64,000 nucleotides of DNA from an uncultured Mollicutes bacterium (GCA_945935945.1 CAMESA010000001.1:62001-126000), one strand, 5' to 3'. Shown: positions 19,375 to 27,282, numbered from the stretch's first letter. Notes: generated from the sequence alone by a model not told the origin. Translations and numbers: made by a program.

Positions 19375-20250
19375 ATGGCTAAAGTATTAGTATTAGATGC
19401 AGGACATGGATTAAACACAAGTGGTAAACAAACAATGAATGGCTCTAAAGGAGTCATCAAAGAATGGACATTAAATAATAATGTGTGCAACAAAATTCAA
19501 GCTATCTTAAAAGACTATGATGTAACTATTTACCGCACAGATGATACTACTGGGAAAACTGATATTTCATTATCTGAACGTGTGAAACGTTGTAACAATT
19601 ACAAACCTGACTTATTTGTAAGTATTCATCATAATGCTGCTAGTGCGACAACTGCAACAGGTACAGAAGTTTACTGGCATACAAAAGGTACTGCTGAGGA
19701 TAAAAAGGTTGCAGGGATTATCGCTCCAAAATTGGCTTCTAAATGTAGTATGAAAAATCGTGGAGTTAAAACTGCCGAATTTACAGTATTAACTTGCAAT
19801 GCTACAGCTATCTTAGCTGAAGGTGGATTCATGAGTACGGCTTCTGACTATGAGATTATCACGTCTGACAAAGGTCAACAAGCATATGCAGAAGCAGTTG
19901 CAGAATCAATTATTGAATACTTAGGATTAAAGAAAGTTGTTGCCACTACCACTCAATCTCCTCAATGGAAGAAAAACGACAAGGGTTGGTGGTATGAGTA
20001 TGCAGATGGTTCATATCCAACTAGCAAATGGTTAAAAATCGACAACGAATGGTACTACTTTGGTGCTGATGGATATGCTTATTGTGACAAATGGGTTCAA
20101 ACAGATGGTGTTTGGTATTGGTTAAATGGAGACTGTAAAATGGTTAAGAATTGTGTTTTATTAATCAATGGTAAATACTACGCTTTTGACAAAGACGGTA
20201 AGATGAAAACAGAAGTTGAAGTAAGCAACAAAGGAGATTTAATTTTATAA
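19375..20250 (+). CDS. Endolysin: N-acetylmuramoyl-L-alanine amidase with wall-binding repeats
   Basis: Residues 1-180 form an Amidase_3 zinc enzyme. LDAGHG gives the first zinc histidine (H11), SIHHNA (around 83) the second, and AEGGF (around 148) the catalytic glutamate. A short linker leads to residues 200-285, which hold aromatic choline-binding-type repeats (GWWYEYADGSYPTSKWL, EWYYFGADGYAYCDKWV, VWYWLNGDCKMV, KYYAFDKDGKM). The enzyme cuts the bond between muramic acid and L-alanine, releasing progeny. It has no signal peptide, as expected with a holin. The repeats imply a host with choline-bearing or related wall polymers. Confidence 0.93.
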   Translation: MAKVLVLDAGHGLNTSGKQTMNGSKGVIKEWTLNNNVCNKIQAILKDYDVTIYRTDDTTGKTDISLSERVKRCNNYKPDLFVSIHHNAASATTATGTEVYWHTKGTAEDKKVAGIIAPKLASKCSMKNRGVKTAEFTVLTCNATAILAEGGFMSTASDYEIITSDKGQQAYAEAVAESIIEYLGLKKVVATTTQSPQWKKNDKGWWYEYADGSYPTSKWLKIDNEWYYFGADGYAYCDKWVQTDGVWYWLNGDCKMVKNCVLLINGKYYAFDKDGKMKTEVEVSNKGDLIL

Positions 20251-20269
20251 TTAACCTCCCAGATAAGCA

Positions 20270-20301
20270 AAATAGACACTCATTTACTTGGGTGTCTATT
20301 T
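20270..20301 (+). terminator. Terminator after the endolysin
   Basis: AAATAGACAC (20270-20279) pairs perfectly with GTGTCTATTT (20292-20301) around a 12-nt loop. The T run is part of the stem, so termination may be incomplete and allow readthrough to the next gene. Confidence 0.6.
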
Positions 20302-20332
20302 CTATATGAATATAAATTTGAAAGGTGATTTT

Positions 20333-21151
20333 ATGCTATATGACACAACAATAAATATTAAATCAAAAAATTTCCTGTTTCTGAATGAAAGAAAAAGATC
20401 ACTCATGTCTTTTGATGATGAGTTTATCTTCACTATTGGACAACAAAATAAAAACTTCATTATTGATTATATGCAATTCCTAGCCTATACAGACCTAACC
20501 TTAAAGACTTGTACGAATATTAAATATCATGTAATCATGTTCTTCACATGGAATCGTGACCACAATAACAATAAAAACTTTAGACAAATCTCAATGACAC
20601 AAGCAAGAAACTTCTTCTTATGGGTAAAGGATAATAATTACTCATACACAAGAGCTAAAATTATTCGTACCGATTTAGCAGGATTAGGTGACTTTGGTGA
20701 GTTTGTATTGGGTAGAGACCCATTGAGTACAAAAGGAATGGCTAATCAGTGGCATGGCTACACAAACTTTTGGAGAAGTGTAGATATTTGCCAAACGGAA
20801 GATTTTAATAAATTGGGTGATCCTAATAGTGTATCATTCCCAAAAGAGAAACTTGAAACTTTAAGAATGTATTTATCAATGAAACATGACTATATTGGAT
20901 TAGTCATTTTGGATTATGCTCATTTAGGAGCAGATATTTTAACATTAAGAATTGATAGTGAGGACTTCAATCCTGCTAAGAAATATAGTGAGCAATACTT
21001 ACGTTGGCGAGAGAGAATGGGGATTATCATTCCTGACGTATTGGTAATGAAGAATAATCGAGGAGAGTATATTCCAATGGGGTTAAGTGAGTTAAGGGAT
21101 TATACTCGTATGTTCTCAGTATTCTTAGGAAGAGAATTTGTAATTTGCTAG
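20333..21151 (+). CDS. Integrase-like protein (core-binding domain only)
   Basis: The start is taken as the ATG at 20333 after TTTGAAAGGTGATTTT; an upstream in-frame ATG at 20288 has no ribosome site. The 272-residue product resembles the N-terminal SAM-like core-binding domain of tyrosine recombinases (about residues 40-130: NFIIDYMQFLAYTDLTLKTC, then FLWVKDNNYSYTRAKI). I cannot find the R…HxxR…Y catalytic residues. It may be a DNA-binding protein derived from a recombinase. It lies at the end of the late block, after the endolysin. Confidence 0.45.
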   Translation: MLYDTTINIKSKNFLFLNERKRSLMSFDDEFIFTIGQQNKNFIIDYMQFLAYTDLTLKTCTNIKYHVIMFFTWNRDHNNNKNFRQISMTQARNFFLWVKDNNYSYTRAKIIRTDLAGLGDFGEFVLGRDPLSTKGMANQWHGYTNFWRSVDICQTEDFNKLGDPNSVSFPKEKLETLRMYLSMKHDYIGLVILDYAHLGADILTLRIDSEDFNPAKKYSEQYLRWRERMGIIIPDVLVMKNNRGEYIPMGLSELRDYTRMFSVFLGREFVIC

Positions 21152-21177
21152 ATATATGAAGATAGGAGATATGAATT

Positions 21178-21471
21178 ATGGCAAAAACTAGAGAAAATCA
21201 TCGTAACAAGAAGAAAGCACCAAAGGTATATGTTGAGTTGGATTTGAAACAATTCAATGATATTCTTAAACCAAAGGAATCGAAGTTTAAAGGCAAGAAA
21301 GATAATAGAGGTAAGATTAGAAGCAATAGAGATAATAAATATAATGATAAAGGCGATAAAAAGTCTTACAACAAAGACAAACAAAATAACAATCATAACA
21401 ACAATAGAAATGGTAAGCCTAAGTACAATGGCAAACCAAATCAAAACAAATCTAAACAACCTAAACAATAA
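21178..21471 (+). CDS. Asn/Lys-rich basic protein
   Basis: This 97-residue protein starts with a basic segment (TRENHRNKKKAPKVYVELDL). From about residue 35 it becomes a low-complexity tail of Asn, Lys, Gly, Asp and Gln (KDKQNNNHNNNRNGKPKYNG). It has no hydrophobic core, membrane segment or cysteine and is predicted disordered and strongly positive. Such tails often bind nucleic acid. AGGAGATATGAATT gives a good ribosome site, and the convergent terminator starts two bases after the stop. Function unknown; it is the last late-strand gene in the window. Confidence 0.6.
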   Translation: MAKTRENHRNKKKAPKVYVELDLKQFNDILKPKESKFKGKKDNRGKIRSNRDNKYNDKGDKKSYNKDKQNNNHNNNRNGKPKYNGKPNQNKSKQPKQ

Positions 21472-21472
21472 A

Positions 21473-21512
21473 AGGGAGTAGTACACTTAATTGTGTATTA
21501 CTCCCTTACTTT
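21473..21512. terminator. Bidirectional terminator between convergent blocks
   Basis: AGGGAGTAGTACAC (21473-21486) pairs with GTGTATTACTCCCT (21493-21506) with one G-U pair. A T-rich tract (ACTTTTTT) follows on the + strand and TTTATTG on the - strand. It separates the late block from the - strand block. Confidence 0.85.
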
Positions 21513-21536
21513 TTTGCGTTTTACATTTATGTATTA

Positions 21537-22256
21537 CTACCAACCTTTTCTTATGTATCTCCAATCTACGCCTGAAATATCTAAATTGAGGTCTGTGTCA
21601 TAAACCCACAAGTCAATTTTGTTCGAGCGAGAACATTCACCACAGGCATCACCAACATAGCCTAACCAAGTTTTATCGCCTTGCTTGACTTCAATTACAC
21701 TGCCATAAATATTCCAAATGCCTCTCGAATCTTGACCACTATTCATGACTTCGTTGATATTGATAGCATAAATAGGAATCCAACCATATTCAGCATCATT
21801 ATAGTGCATGACATTATTAATAGTCTTAACATTTGGATGACCATAATATAATCCACTACCCAACTTAGTCTCGCCCTCAGCAATTGCATATACTGTTTGA
21901 CGATAACCTTGTCGATCAAAACTATTTAACCATTGTTGGTATTGACGTTCTTGTTCTTGTCGCTTTTGTTCTTCTTCTAAACGCCTTAACTCTTCCTCAA
22001 CTCTACGTTGTTCCTCTGCAATTCTCTCTTGCTCTAAACGTTCTTGTTCTTCTTTGTATTGATAATACCCTTGCACATACTCCAAAGTTTCAAGAGATGG
22101 TAACTCACGAGAATAAGTAGGTGCAAGAATATCTTCTATAATCATTTGCATTTCTATTGCTTCTAATTCCGAATAGTGTCTCTGTTCGATTGTTTGGTCA
22201 GTATTAACGCTACATAAAACCAATCCCAAACCACATAACGATAATACATTTGCCAT
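21537..22256 (-). CDS. Secreted coiled-coil protein with 3D/double-psi-barrel-like domain
   Basis: This 239-residue protein begins with a short hydrophobic leader (MANVLSLCGLGLVLCSVN) that could be a signal peptide or lipoprotein-like anchor. Residues about 65-110 are a Glu/Arg/Gln coiled coil. The C-terminal 100 residues (YGSVIEVKQGDKTWLGYVGD, ACGECSRSNKIDLWVYD) resemble the 3D or expansin-like double-psi barrel with its DxG/C…IDLW signature. That domain often modifies or binds peptidoglycan. It lies on the early strand yet appears exported, so a role in wall remodelling or exclusion of other phages is possible but speculative. The start follows AAAAGGAGAAAAGCATT. Confidence 0.55.
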   Translation of the reverse strand: MANVLSLCGLGLVLCSVNTDQTIEQRHYSELEAIEMQMIIEDILAPTYSRELPSLETLEYVQGYYQYKEEQERLEQERIAEEQRRVEEELRRLEEEQKRQEQERQYQQWLNSFDRQGYRQTVYAIAEGETKLGSGLYYGHPNVKTINNVMHYNDAEYGWIPIYAININEVMNSGQDSRGIWNIYGSVIEVKQGDKTWLGYVGDACGECSRSNKIDLWVYDTDLNLDISGVDWRYIRKGW

Positions 22257-22271
22257 AATGCTTTTCTCCTT

Positions 22272-23082
22272 TTAATTATTAAACAATAATTGCCTCAACT
22301 CTCTAACTTCATCTTGCGTCAACGACTTGGGGACTTCCTTGTGATATTTTAAAATATCTTCTATTTTAAACCAGTAGAATCCGTAAGCACTAACTGCCAC
22401 CCCTCTACAACACTTACTGATGGAAGATTGGTTAAAAGGGGCACTTCTTTGGCTTTCATAAACTTTAACCTCTCCGCTTTCTTTATCTATGGATATAATC
22501 GGTATCTTTGGAATATGGTTTCCATTTCTTATTACAGCTTCCCTCACGTTAGAAGAGTTGGTTAGAAAAGAGCATAGTTCTAAACAATAGATTTTATTAC
22601 CTGTTAATTTACTATCTTTATCCAATGCAACCCTTTCATTTGGGTGGTTTAACCAATAATCATATCCTTCAATAAGTGGCAAGTCTTCCAAGAAGTTTGC
22701 AAAACAATGCCAACGTTCACAAACTTCACAGTCTTTATAAGTGGGCACTCTTTTATGCAGGGTGGGGCAGTAACACCTCTCTAACATTCTATACCACAGC
22801 CTATATTCTCGCACCTCTTTACCGTCTAGCCCTGTCTTTGGTTGAACCCCATATTTATTCGCACCTAGATAGCCAACTCCAAATACGGTTTTGATATATG
22901 GGTTTTTAACCTTACCATTGACAACACTGTTATAATTTGTTCTTAGTTTAAAACGGTATTTATCTTGAAATTCAATAACTACGTTGGAAGCGTTGTGGTA
23001 TTCTATTATCCTTACTGTACTTCCTTGTTTGGTGAAGTGTATCTCACCAACTCTGTCTTTCCTTGTTTTTCGTATAACGCAT
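22272..23082 (-). pseudogene. Frameshifted HNH-like homing endonuclease gene
   Basis: The ribosome site AAAGGAG and the ATG at 23082 open a frame that stops after 12 codons (MRYTKNKERQSW). The +1 frame continues without a stop from about 23059 to 22272 and reads DRVGEIHFTKQGSTVRIIEY, then TVFGVGYLGANKYG, then WYRMLERCYCP. This is the family that includes the intact protein at 62124: YxxWxxMxxRCY, LDKD, and a repeated DNA-binding C-terminus (SSISKCCRGVAVSAYGFYWF). One base inserted near 23054-23059 restores a single protein of about 269 residues. This is either a recent pseudogene, a sequencing error, or a programmed frameshift. Translation from an internal GTG at 22814 would give 180 residues. 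Confidence 0.65.
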
Positions 23083-23112
23083 CACTCCTTTCGATTTGAT
23101 TTGTTTATTTTG

Positions 23113-23616
23113 TTATTTTGGACTTCGATTACTACTTCCAAATCCTCCAATGCGTTCTTCGTGTAAAGTTGTATCTTCATCTGCAACTAGATAGTGTTGG
23201 AATACTCCTTGAGCAATTCGATCATATGGTTCGATAGTCACTGGTTCGTTTGTTGGGTTGTATAAACAGATTCCAATGTTTCCTCCATTTGAGGGATTTG
23301 CATAATATGTAGAATCAATTATTCCTGTGGTATTTTTCAACATTAATCCTTTCTTGATTCCAATTGATGAGCGAACATGAATTAATAAAACTTCATCTTC
23401 TTGCATATAGGCACAAACATCTGTCCAGAATAAATGTGATTGTCCTGGTTGAATAATCACTTGTTCATCTTTAGAGTAGAAGTCATAACCTGCCGAACCT
23501 TTATCGCCACGTACAGGCAAGATAGTTGTTACTTGGGGTAATTTCAAATGTTGTTGTTCAACCTCTTCAAACCCTCGTAATCGTTTAATAACTGTTGCTT
23601 GTTTTGATGAATTCAT
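23113..23616 (-). CDS. dut: dUTPase
   Basis: This 167-residue enzyme hydrolyses dUTP to dUMP, keeping uracil out of DNA and supplying dTMP synthesis. Motifs appear in order: KGSAGYDFYS (motif 1), VRSSIGIKKG (2), NTTGIIDSTY (3), YDRIAQGVFQ (4), and the C-terminal ERIGGFGSSNR P-loop-like arm (5). I use the second ATG, because the first one at 23625 is one base from the AAAGG site and the second is 10 bases away. A consensus promoter (23667-23695) and a G-rich leader (23643-23656) lie upstream. The broken endonuclease gene follows. Confidence 0.92.
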   Translation of the reverse strand: MNSSKQATVIKRLRGFEEVEQQHLKLPQVTTILPVRGDKGSAGYDFYSKDEQVIIQPGQSHLFWTDVCAYMQEDEVLLIHVRSSIGIKKGLMLKNTTGIIDSTYYANPSNGGNIGICLYNPTNEPVTIEPYDRIAQGVFQHYLVADEDTTLHEERIGGFGSSNRSPK

Positions 23617-23642
23617 ATGTATCATACCTTTCTTTATGTATT

Positions 23643-23656
23643 CCCACCAACCACCC
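23643..23656 (-). promoter_or_regulatory. G-rich leader element of dut
   Basis: The - strand reads GGGTGGTTGGTGGG within the first bases of the predicted dut transcript. It has four runs of two or more G, enough for a two-tier quadruplex. A close relative lies in the nrdE leader (34811-34826). Such runs are rare in this AT-rich DNA. The function is inferred only. Confidence 0.4.
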
Positions 23657-23666
23657 TACATTTACT

Positions 23667-23695
23667 ATTTTAAACTATTGAGTAGTATATGTCAA
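23667..23695 (-). promoter_or_regulatory. Promoter of the dut operon
   Basis: TTGACA, 17 bp, TAAAAT, then AGT and AAATGT. It matches the 15-member early family and reads into dut. Confidence 0.85.
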
Positions 23696-23726
23696 CAATA
23701 AAGGTTTAATTTTATCAATAAATATT

Positions 23727-23927
23727 TTATGAGTTACTTATCTCAACCTCGTGACCACACTTGATACATTGGTATTTGCATTTATAAACTTTGTCATCAC
23801 TACAATACTCAACAACCAAAGGCGTGAAAGTGTGTTGACATTTTGCCTTAGACGGTTGAGATAGTCGATATATACGATAAGCAAAATCAAATAAAATTAC
23901 AATTCCTGCGAGAATAAACCAAACCAT
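23727..23927 (-). CDS. Small membrane protein with zinc-binding tail
   Basis: This 66-residue protein has an N-terminal membrane segment (residues 2-21, VWFILAGIVILFDFAYRIY) and a cytoplasmic tail. The tail carries Cys/His pairs (KCQHTF, CSDD, YKCKYQCIKCGHE) that could form a small zinc ribbon. It ends the operon that begins with the radical-SAM gene and lies just before the dut promoter. AAGAGGTGTTTAT is the ribosome site. Function is unknown. Confidence 0.6.
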   Translation of the reverse strand: MVWFILAGIVILFDFAYRIYRLSQPSKAKCQHTFTPLVVEYCSDDKVYKCKYQCIKCGHEVEISNS

Positions 23928-23938
23928 ATAAACACCTC

Positions 23939-24571
23939 TTACTTAATGATTAACCATTGGTCATCAATTTCTTCAAACTCAAATGATCCATATTGAGTAA
24001 TTGTGGCTTTACTCTGCCCTTGCAGCAAACTAGAATCCACATCAAGTTTATAGTAGTAATTACTATAAATAGACTGAATGACGCTACCTTGTTTCATGGC
24101 TTCAAATGCCACATTAAAGTCAACTGGTTTAGGCTGTTCTTTCTTAGTAAACTTAGAATCCAAAGAGAATGACATACAACCTGTGTCATCACCAAACATT
24201 AAGCGACCATCCACCATTTTAATAAACTTATTATATAGGGTATATTCTTCACCCTCTTGCATATTGGCAAACACTTCTCGCCAAGTGAAATCTTCGGGTT
24301 CGACTTGCCAACTAATAGCATTTTCCATCTCGTCAATATCAACACTGTCAAGATCAGAATAGCCAAGAGAACCAAAGTACATATCGAAGTAGATTACATC
24401 ACCGTCTACTATTCCATCCTTTAGATAGGTGCAATTTGTTGGTTTATCGCCACTACACCATAGCAAACCTTGTTTTTCACACTGAGTCAAGAAATCCATT
24501 TCTTCCTCAACTGTTCCACAACGAACTGAGAATTCACCTTGTTTGAATCCTAACCAATTAAAATCTTTCAT
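23939..24571 (-). CDS. Hypothetical phage protein with two short repeats
   Basis: This 210-residue acidic protein has an N-terminal motif common in Firmicutes phage hypotheticals (KQGEFSVRCGTVEEEMDFL, CEKQGLLW). Two later segments look alike and may be a degenerate repeat: FTWREVFANMQEGEEYTLYN (around 95) and VDFNVAFEAMKQGSVIQSIY (around 150). Each is followed by beta strands. They faintly recall the DUF2829/Tad2-like fold, but the match is too weak to name. It shares an operon with thymidine kinase (12 bp gap). Start after AAGGAGAGGTATAT. Confidence 0.6.
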   Translation of the reverse strand: MKDFNWLGFKQGEFSVRCGTVEEEMDFLTQCEKQGLLWCSGDKPTNCTYLKDGIVDGDVIYFDMYFGSLGYSDLDSVDIDEMENAISWQVEPEDFTWREVFANMQEGEEYTLYNKFIKMVDGRLMFGDDTGCMSFSLDSKFTKKEQPKPVDFNVAFEAMKQGSVIQSIYSNYYYKLDVDSSLLQGQSKATITQYGSFEFEEIDDQWLIIK

Positions 24572-24583
24572 ATATACCTCTCC

Positions 24584-25216
24584 TTATTTATTATATTTGT
24601 ATGTATTTGTAATTTCATGATAACAATTTTGACAGACACTTGTATATTTGTCAAGTCCATCAATATCGCCCACTTGTTTCCCATTTCCTTCTACATAGGG
24701 AATATCGTTGATATATCTCACATGGGTTGTAGCCTTGTTGGAACAATGATGGCATTTGCTTTTTATTTCCTCGATTGAATCAGCTAAGACTAACAATTGC
24801 TCACTGGCTTCAAATAATTGATTGAGATAATTTGTCTTTAGTCCATAACAGAATACTCTAACATTATATCGACTACGAGTTAATTCAAACAATTGTTGAA
24901 TATGCTCTTTTGTTGCAAAGTTGATTTCATCAACAAAGACACACACGTCATCAAGTTTGCCACCATTTGATAAATGTTGCCCCATTAAACTAAATACCAA
25001 TTTGAATAGGTTGGTATCTTCGTCAAACACATGACAACTCAATTCTGACTTGATTGCTCGTGATTTGATTGTATTATCTGAGCGAGTATCGAATGATGGC
25101 TTCAATACGAACGTTGTTGAGCCAGATTGCTCAAATTGATGTTGCTTACAGATAAGTTGCCCAGATTTTAAGCTAGACATACAGCCGTAAAAATAGTATA
25201 GTTTACCTCTGCTCAT
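24584..25216 (-). CDS. tdk: Thymidine kinase
   Basis: This 210-residue enzyme phosphorylates thymidine for dTTP supply. The N-terminus has a type II kinase P-loop (YGCMSSLKSGQL), VFVDEINF (Walker B) and CYGLKTNYLNQLFEASEQLL. Two Cys pairs for the structural zinc follow (CHHC and CQNC), with the lasso region GDIDGLDKYTSV between them. The P-loop carries Leu where the usual sequence is S-G-K-S/T. I use the second ATG, 8 bases from AAGGAG. It works with dUTPase and the reductases to enlarge dNTP pools. Confidence 0.85.
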   Translation of the reverse strand: MSRGKLYYFYGCMSSLKSGQLICKQHQFEQSGSTTFVLKPSFDTRSDNTIKSRAIKSELSCHVFDEDTNLFKLVFSLMGQHLSNGGKLDDVCVFVDEINFATKEHIQQLFELTRSRYNVRVFCYGLKTNYLNQLFEASEQLLVLADSIEEIKSKCHHCSNKATTHVRYINDIPYVEGNGKQVGDIDGLDKYTSVCQNCYHEITNTYKYNK

Positions 25217-25279
25217 ATGCATCTCTCCTTTTTGAGAATCATCAACCTCTATGGAGTAGAAGTTGACGATTGTTATGTA

Positions 25280-26374
25280 TTATTTATTATTCTCTATGTA
25301 TTGGAATTTAGGTGAGAATGGTGACGAAGCTCTGTCAAAACGTTTCTCATAGAAGTCATTTACAGTCTTGCAACCCTCTGTTCTATTTGAAGTAAAAAGT
25401 TGACACGCTTTACAGTCGGCAAAATCACCTAGGTTATCTTGAACGTCCTCCAATGTATAGTCAATACCTTTTTCATACATTAGGCTTGTATTATTAAATG
25501 ACGTAGACTTTTTAACCAATGTATCCCCACAGCAACATTTTCCTTTTGAAATGAAATGTAAATCATTGTCGGCAATACTATAAGGAATACCATACTCTTC
25601 GAGCTTATCAATAAACTCTTGATAATAGTGAAGTCTTATAGAAGGCTTCAAATTCAACAACCCCATTTGAGTGAAGCTCTCTTTTTCTAAGCCAAGTAAC
25701 TCCATCATTTCTTCTTTGTGTTCTTTGTTTTGAGGTACGAGTTTAATTCCTTCGATTGTGAACCAATCAGCATCTTTGAAAACTTCAATAATTTTAGTAG
25801 TTGTAACCCCAGGCATAAATGGTTGTATACGAATACCGACTTTAAACCCTTTTGATTTTAAATCCTTATAAAATGCAATGCGTTTATCAATATCTGGCAC
25901 TAAAGGTTCGATGTCTTTTCTATCATCTACATTTGTTACGCTTAGTTGGAAAGTATGTAGGTCTGGGCGAATGTCTGCTCCATATACACTATCTGACTTT
26001 GTACTAAATAAAATTGATATTCCATATTGATTTGTAATATCAATCATTTGCTTTGTAATCTGTAATTTCTTTTCTGCTGGTTGGAAAGGGTCACTCATGC
26101 CTCCACAGTGCCAAGTAATTTCTTCTTTTAACAACACATCAAGGAATGATTCTTTATTGTAAATGCCCTTATTATAAACTTTATCCAACTTTCTTTCTAA
26201 CCAACCTAGATTTGCAACTTGAAGTGTCTTTTCAAATTCCATTACTTTACGACAATTTGCAAAGCAATATTTACATCCGAAAGAACAAGTTTTATATGTA
26301 TCCACTCGAAGTGGTACTCCACAGATTGCAAATTTGCTACTAACATTTAAAGGTGTAAATTTTTTGAACTCCAT
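25280..26374 (-). CDS. Radical SAM protein of unknown role
   Basis: This 364-residue protein has the cluster motif CSFGCKYC (residues about 30-37; C-x3-C-x2-C) that binds a 4Fe-4S cluster and S-adenosylmethionine. GGMSDPFQPAEKKL (around 92) and the beta/alpha-barrel pattern fit the broad SPL/Rv2578c-like radical SAM group. A C-terminal Cys set (GKCCCGD near 280; CKACQLF and GC near 330-345) could hold a second cluster. No substrate can be assigned. It is the first gene of an operon with thymidine kinase, right after a perfect consensus promoter, so a nucleotide or DNA modification role is plausible. Start after TTAGGAGGAAGATAT. Confidence 0.8.
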   Translation of the reverse strand: MEFKKFTPLNVSSKFAICGVPLRVDTYKTCSFGCKYCFANCRKVMEFEKTLQVANLGWLERKLDKVYNKGIYNKESFLDVLLKEEITWHCGGMSDPFQPAEKKLQITKQMIDITNQYGISILFSTKSDSVYGADIRPDLHTFQLSVTNVDDRKDIEPLVPDIDKRIAFYKDLKSKGFKVGIRIQPFMPGVTTTKIIEVFKDADWFTIEGIKLVPQNKEHKEEMMELLGLEKESFTQMGLLNLKPSIRLHYYQEFIDKLEEYGIPYSIADNDLHFISKGKCCCGDTLVKKSTSFNNTSLMYEKGIDYTLEDVQDNLGDFADCKACQLFTSNRTEGCKTVNDFYEKRFDRASSPFSPKFQYIENNK

Positions 26375-26407
26375 ATATCTTCCTCCTAATAATTAACTAC
26401 ATTTACT

Positions 26408-26436
26408 ATTATATACTCTTAGTTTACATTTGTCAA
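26408..26436 (-). promoter_or_regulatory. Promoter of the radical-SAM/tdk operon
   Basis: A perfect consensus: TTGACA, 17 bp, TATAAT, then AGT and AAATGT. The start codon of the radical-SAM gene lies about 27 bp downstream of the inferred start site. Confidence 0.9.
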
Positions 26437-26476
26437 CTAAAAGTGCAAATTAATTTTATTGCTCATATGTATTTTA

Positions 26477-27136
26477 TTACTCTTCCATTGGTAAGCCAAA
26501 AGCAAAGTATAATTGCTCTTTGGTATATTTCTTGCTTAATTGCTTGTTAATGGTTTTTAACCTAGCATGAAGTGCTTGAGGTGTAATGCCATAACTCTCA
26601 CTAATCTTTGTCGGACTTTCTTTATGAATGTAGTAACGTTCAACAAGATCAACTTGAATGTCATTTAGACTTGATTTAATTAATCTCCAACCATTGTCTG
26701 GATTAGGTTCTCCATTAATAGCTAGTTCTTCATAATCCTTTTCATCAACAACCATGTTTGCAAACGAGAACCCCATCTCATTCATCTTTTCGATTGATAA
26801 CAGTCGCTGATTTAAGTCACCAGTCTTTGCTTTGCTAAACTTACGAATCTCTTGAAGGATGTAGCCTTTAATACAAGTGTAACAATATGTATCAAATGAG
26901 TTTTCTTTGTTGATATCAAATCTAGTTACTGCTTTATAAATGGCATCCAATCCGATTGAAACTAAATCACTATAATCAACTCCTGGTAATCGTGTTGTAT
27001 TTGTCTTGTTGACGATTTTATAAACCATTGGGTAGTAATTTAAAATTACCTCTTCCATTTTGTTTGAATTGTATTTTGCCTCCTCAATATCTTGTTTTGT
27101 TAATTTCTTTGTGTGTACCTGTTTAAATTCTCTCAT
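26477..27136 (-). CDS. Phage sigma-70-family factor
   Basis: This 219-residue sigma factor redirects RNA polymerase, probably to late genes. The region-2 pattern is visible (YPMVYKIVNKTNTTRLPGVD, then YSDLVSIGLDAIYKAVTRFD, FDTYCYTCIKGYILQEIRKF). The C-terminal half has a helix-turn-helix (SPTKISESYGITPQALHARL). The frame opens at 27178, but the promoter -10 box ends at 27184, so that start is not transcribed in time. The ATG at 27136 follows GGAGG by 8 bases. It stands alone between a promoter and the radical-SAM promoter. Confidence 0.85.
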   Translation of the reverse strand: MREFKQVHTKKLTKQDIEEAKYNSNKMEEVILNYYPMVYKIVNKTNTTRLPGVDYSDLVSIGLDAIYKAVTRFDINKENSFDTYCYTCIKGYILQEIRKFSKAKTGDLNQRLLSIEKMNEMGFSFANMVVDEKDYEELAINGEPNPDNGWRLIKSSLNDIQVDLVERYYIHKESPTKISESYGITPQALHARLKTINKQLSKKYTKEQLYFAFGLPMEE

Positions 27137-27183
27137 CTCTCTGTCCTCCACTTTATATTTGTCAACTCTCCTTGACATTTATT

Positions 27184-27212
27184 ATTATATACAATTAAGT
27201 TGACTAAGTCAA
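27184..27212 (-). promoter_or_regulatory. Promoter of the sigma factor gene
   Basis: TTGACT, 17 bp, TATAAT, then AAT and AAATGT. Placement fixes the sigma start at 27136. Confidence 0.88.
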
Positions 27213-27282
27213 CAATTTAATTTTAAAAGTTGTAGTTTTATATCATTAAGGTGAATATAATGTAGTTTATATTATTGTGTAT

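Noticed and set aside
20333..21151. Evidence for a temperate life style (integrase)
   Set aside because: No catalytic residues, attachment site, repressor or excisionase seen; the many nucleotide-metabolism genes suit a lytic phage.
27137..27178. Longer N-terminus for the sigma factor
   Set aside because: The ATG at 27178 is only 6 bases from the -10 box, so it would fall at the transcription start.
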